A stretch of 64,000 nucleotides of DNA, taken from positions 124,001 through 188,000 of the forward strand of contig NZ_WYDS01000006.1 of assembly GCF_009914765.1 (NCBI RefSeq), given 5' to 3'. This document shows, piece after piece, positions 61,058 to 64,000 of this stretch. Position 1 is the stretch's first letter; every line of letters begins with the position of its first letter. A program made the translations under genes and the position numbers. Under the pieces are notes generated by a model. It was not told the DNA's origin. It was given only the letters and a program-made list of their open reading frames with translations, and made no database searches. The DNA comes from Halodesulfovibrio sp. MK-HDV. GTDB lineage: Bacteria; Desulfobacterota; Desulfovibrionia; Desulfovibrionales; Desulfovibrionaceae.

Positions 61058-63334
61058 ATGTATTTCTGGCTTTCCCGTTTTCGCAATTCGTTGGCTGTTA
61101 GAGTCCTTCTGCTTACCGCGGTAGTACTTATTCTTTGTCTTGGACTGCATTCATGGGGAACCATGCATTTTCTTAATAAGGATAACGCTTCAAAGCTTTC
61201 TATTGAAGCAGACAGACTTAGTAAGACTATATTGCTTTCCGCCCGTTATGCCATGATGGCAAATTCACGTAGTGAGATAGATCAGATTGTTTCTGATATC
61301 GCTAAACATCCGGATATCACCTCTGTTAGGATTTATGACAAACAAGGTGTTATCCGGTTTTCTAATGTTCAGAAGGAGGTAGGAACGCAAGTTGCTATGG
61401 ATACTCCTGCCTGTTCAGCCTGTCATGTCACTGTTCCGCCTAAGTCTGCGCTTACGCTCGAAGAACGTACCAGAACTTTTGTTGTGAACGATACTGAGCT
61501 GCTTGGAACCATTACCCCGATTATGAATGAACCAAGCTGTTCGGTTGCTCCGTGTCATGCGCACAGTACCGATCATACAGTTCTGGGTGAGCTGGAACTT
61601 ATTCTACAAACAGGGCAGGCTGCTGTTGGGCTTGCCGCTGTGCAGAAAAAACTTCTCGGTCTTACCGGACTTATCTATATCCTGTCTGTATCTCTACTTG
61701 TCTTTGGGCTGCGGCGGTATATCACGACTCCAATCAAGCAGATTATTAATTCTACGAAACGCATAAGCGAAGGTAAGCCTTCAGGGCTGGAAGAACTGCC
61801 GCGTACGGATGAGCTTGGATATCTTGTTGACGCCGTTGTTGCTATGGAGCAGGCGGTCGCGAAAAAGCAAGTAGAGCTGGATAAAAAGCGTCAGGAGTAC
61901 CAGTATCTGTTTGAACAGGTTCCGTGCAGTATTACTGTTCAGGACAAAGACATGCGTATTCTGAAGTATAATAAAGAGTTTGCGGAGCGTTTCAGCCCAC
62001 AGCCTGGTGCATTTTGTTATGAGGCGTACAAGGGGCTGTCAGAGAAATGCCCGAATTGTCCGTTGGATAAAACATTCGAGACGGGGCTTCCGTATTGCTC
62101 AGAAGAAAGTCGCACTAATCCAGACGGAAGCAAAGCACATTGGCTTGTGCATGTTACCCCTGTGTTTGGTGAAAATGGTGAAGTTGTCGCAGCCATGGAA
62201 ATGGGAATAGATATTTCTGCCCGTAAGCGTGTAGAAGAACGCCTTCTTACTTCCGAGGCAAAATACCACGCAATTTTTAACCATATTCCTAACGCGGTTT
62301 TTGTTCTGGATGTGGAAGAGTACGTTATTCTTGATTGCAACGACATGGCAGAGCACAGCTACGGTTTTGAACCGGGTGAAATGCATAATACGTCGTTTAT
62401 TCACCTGTTCCCGACAGAAGAGCAGGATAAAGCCAGATCATATATTAAAGCATTCACTGCTTTGAATCGTGTACGTCAGAAACGCAAAGATTCTAGCGCA
62501 TTCTATGTCGATTTTAGACTTTCTCCAGCTGTGTACAATGATCGCAATGTGCTTCTTGTTTCCGCTACAGACGTAACAGATCGTCTTGAAACAGAGCAGA
62601 AACTCATTCAGGCCGGTAAAATGGCAACGCTGGGTGAAATGGCAACCGGAGTGGCGCACGAACTTAATCAGCCCTTAACCGTTATTAAGGCGGCGAGTGG
62701 GTTTATTATGCGTAAGATCAAACGATCACAGCCAATTGATCCGGATATTTTGAGCACAATGGCGGAAGAGATAGACTCGCATGTAGATAGAGCTAGTCAG
62801 ATCATCGATCACATGCGTGCATTCGGTAGACAATCTGATCATGCGCTCGAGCGAGTCAATGTGAATACTGTCATTGAAAGTTCAGTGAATATGTTCATAT
62901 CGCAGCTAACGCTTCGCGGTATTACTGTTACTCTAAACTTCAAAGAGAATTTACCGGAGATTCTGGGGGTCGCGAATCGTCTTGAGCAAGTTTTTATTAA
63001 CTTATTGCTTAATGCCCGCGATGCTATTGAAGAAGCTGAAGCTGAGGGTAAAACCGAAGAGAAAAATATTACTCTTCGAACATATTCAACCCCAAGAGCA
63101 GTCGTTGCGGTGGTGGAAGATTCAGGTGCTGGTGTACCCGCGGGATTGAGCGACAAAATTTTCGAGCCGTTCTTTACTACCAAAAAAGTTGGCAAAGGAA
63201 CTGGGCTTGGTTTGTCCATCACTTATGGTCTGATAAAAGATTTCGGTGGCACTATCCGTGTCAGAAACAAAAAAGAGGGCAACGGCGCGCAGTTTACACT
63301 TACATTCCCTCGTAGCAGCAGTCGACGTGTGTAG
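61058..63334 (+). CDS. Sensor histidine kinase with periplasmic c-type haem motifs
   Basis: A 758-residue membrane kinase. Order: TM1 (~12-31); a periplasmic domain with CxxCH (Cys119-Cys122-His123, CSACH) and CX4CH (Cys161-Cys166-His167, CSVAPCH), both patterns that can bind haem c; TM2 (~200-218); HAMP (~219-272); PAS 1 (~283-390) with extra Cys (CPNCPLDKTFETG); PAS 2 (~400-510); HisKA with His534 in GVAHELNQPL; and HATPase with NLLLNARDAIEEAE, VEDSGAGVP, and GTGLGLSITYGLIKDFGG. It is probably a redox or gas sensor of the respiratory periplasm. The ATG at 61058 has AGGGGG upstream; a GTG at 61028 is less likely. Its partner is probably the response regulator 262 bp downstream. Confidence 0.92.
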   Translation: MYFWLSRFRNSLAVRVLLLTAVVLILCLGLHSWGTMHFLNKDNASKLSIEADRLSKTILLSARYAMMANSRSEIDQIVSDIAKHPDITSVRIYDKQGVIRFSNVQKEVGTQVAMDTPACSACHVTVPPKSALTLEERTRTFVVNDTELLGTITPIMNEPSCSVAPCHAHSTDHTVLGELELILQTGQAAVGLAAVQKKLLGLTGLIYILSVSLLVFGLRRYITTPIKQIINSTKRISEGKPSGLEELPRTDELGYLVDAVVAMEQAVAKKQVELDKKRQEYQYLFEQVPCSITVQDKDMRILKYNKEFAERFSPQPGAFCYEAYKGLSEKCPNCPLDKTFETGLPYCSEESRTNPDGSKAHWLVHVTPVFGENGEVVAAMEMGIDISARKRVEERLLTSEAKYHAIFNHIPNAVFVLDVEEYVILDCNDMAEHSYGFEPGEMHNTSFIHLFPTEEQDKARSYIKAFTALNRVRQKRKDSSAFYVDFRLSPAVYNDRNVLLVSATDVTDRLETEQKLIQAGKMATLGEMATGVAHELNQPLTVIKAASGFIMRKIKRSQPIDPDILSTMAEEIDSHVDRASQIIDHMRAFGRQSDHALERVNVNTVIESSVNMFISQLTLRGITVTLNFKENLPEILGVANRLEQVFINLLLNARDAIEEAEAEGKTEEKNITLRTYSTPRAVVAVVEDSGAGVPAGLSDKIFEPFFTTKKVGKGTGLGLSITYGLIKDFGGTIRVRNKKEGNGAQFTLTFPRSSSRRV

Positions 63335-63515
63335 TCTGTAGGTCGCTGTTATTGATTGTAATATAGAGTGCTTATAGTTTTTAGTATGAAATAGGTTCGT
63401 TAAAGGAACTAGCTTGCTCGCTGGTATGCACATTCTTTAATTGACCGTTATGTTTTGTCTTAAAAATACGGCTGGACACAGTCGAAGTTACTATTCAAAA
63501 AATTACTACTCGCAC

Positions 63516-63591
63516 AATCGCGGTCAAGGGGGCGTCCCCCTTGCGGGTGCAGGGCAGAGCCCTTGCCTCTCAGAGAGCCGCCGGAGGCAAA
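63516..63591 (+). repeat. Structured dispersed intergenic repeat, copy B
   Basis: Same element as 30591-30670. Stems here are AAGGGGG/CCCCCTT and GCAGGGC/GCCCTTGC (one wobble), replacing different but equally paired bases in copy A. It ends in CCGCCGGAGGCAA, whose GGAGG at 63583-63587 is the ribosome site of the next gene. Confidence 0.75.
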
Positions 63592-63596
63592 TACAG

Positions 63597-64000
63597 ATGA
63601 ACATCGCATCTAGATCATCAGTACTGTTGGTAGACGACGAAAAGGGCATCACAGTTGTCCTTGGCGCGTATATTACAGACTTAGGGTACGTGGTCGACAC
63701 AGCTCTTAGCGGCGAAGAGGCCATTGAGAAGCTTCAGAAGAAGTCTTACGAAGTGGTCGTTTCGGACGTGCGTATGCCCGGTATGGACGGTGTTGCGTTA
63801 CTGAAAGAAATTAAAAAACAGTGGCCGGAGACTGCGGTGATTATCACCACAGGCCATGCAGATGTTTCCATTGCCGTAGACTGTTTGCGCCTTGGCGCGA
63901 CTGATTTCATCACTAAGCCGGTGAATGTAGAAGTTTTGGAGTTTGCGTTGCGGCGGTCTGTGGAGCGCGTTGTTATGCGCAGACAGCTTGTTGACCACAC
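63597..64000 (+). CDS. Response regulator (partial, runs off the window end)
   Basis: The first 134 residues are a complete receiver domain: SVLLVDDEKGIT, phospho-acceptor Asp57 in VVVSDVRMPGMDG, a conserved Thr in VIITTGHADVS and Lys in DFITKPVNVEVLEFALRRSV. The sequence continues past a linker typical of NtrC-type regulators or receiver-kinase hybrids, but the output domain lies outside. The ATG at 63597 is set by GGAGG at 63583-63587, which lies in the intergenic repeat. It is the likely partner of the haem-motif kinase upstream. Confidence 0.88.
   Translation, partial: MNIASRSSVLLVDDEKGITVVLGAYITDLGYVVDTALSGEEAIEKLQKKSYEVVVSDVRMPGMDGVALLKEIKKQWPETAVIITTGHADVSIAVDCLRLGATDFITKPVNVEVLEFALRRSVERVVMRRQLVDH

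Overview
The window looks like chromosomal DNA of a marine sulfate-reducing deltaproteobacterium of the Desulfovibrio/Halodesulfovibrio type. This is inferred from gene content: a CO-dehydrogenase-family protein, a ferredoxin-dependent 2-oxoacid oxidoreductase, a sensor kinase with c-type haem motifs, a TRAP transporter beside cysteine/cysteate-lyase-like genes, an argB-hslU-htrA-S1 gene string, and an APS-reductase-like protein. No rRNA, phage, transposase or CRISPR array was seen.

Layout. 1-3.1 kb: a truncated GAF/sigma-54 activator lies downstream of a CO-dehydrogenase (CooS) homologue that has lost its metal-binding cysteines. A sigma-54-type promoter and three repeated palindromes precede the CooS homologue. 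3.7-9 kb: two paralogous exported proteins, an OmpH-like lipoprotein, class II fructose-1,6-bisphosphatase (glpX) and an EamA transporter. 9.1-13.2 kb: seven identical-looking tRNA-Arg(ACG) genes, five of them in a ~355-bp tandem array, with a Tat-exported amidinotransferase between copies 1 and 2. 13.6-23.1 kb: an APS-reductase-like protein, a dual-CxxC protein, ferritin, a ribbon-helix-helix protein, a PfpI protein, a GNAT acetyltransferase, a frameshifted iron alcohol dehydrogenase, an HxlR regulator, korAB and an NTF2-like protein. 23.3-28.5 kb: a TetR-adaptor-RND efflux operon. 29.1-30.5 kb: a protein with RTX-like repeats. 30.7-36.9 kb: argB, hslU, an HtrA protease and an S1-domain protein on the minus strand, then a parvulin.

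37.1-45 kb (minus strand): an amidohydrolase and a GltS-type symporter, preceded by a tightly coupled three-gene unit of response regulator, periplasmic peptide-binding protein and histidine kinase. The binding protein probably serves the kinase as a sensor partner. 45.6-55.6 kb: a catabolic island with a duplicated promoter-ridA-dcyD-terminator segment. One ridA copy is decayed and both dcyD copies are intact. Around them are an NhaC-type carrier, a three-gene TRAP transporter, an unrecognised 407-residue protein and a GntR/FadR regulator. I read it as uptake and PLP-dependent cleavage of a sulfur amino acid (D-cysteine or cysteate), with RidA removing the enamine by-product.

55.9-64 kb: Hsp20 and a Lon-family protease lacking a normal P-loop, a possible small RNA, two small unknown proteins, an Rrf2 regulator, a membrane histidine kinase with two periplasmic c-type haem motifs, and the start of its probable response regulator. 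A structured intergenic repeat occurs twice (30.6 kb and 63.5 kb); in the second copy its end supplies the Shine-Dalgarno of the response regulator.

All family assignments come from reading motifs and remembered family features. No database search was possible.
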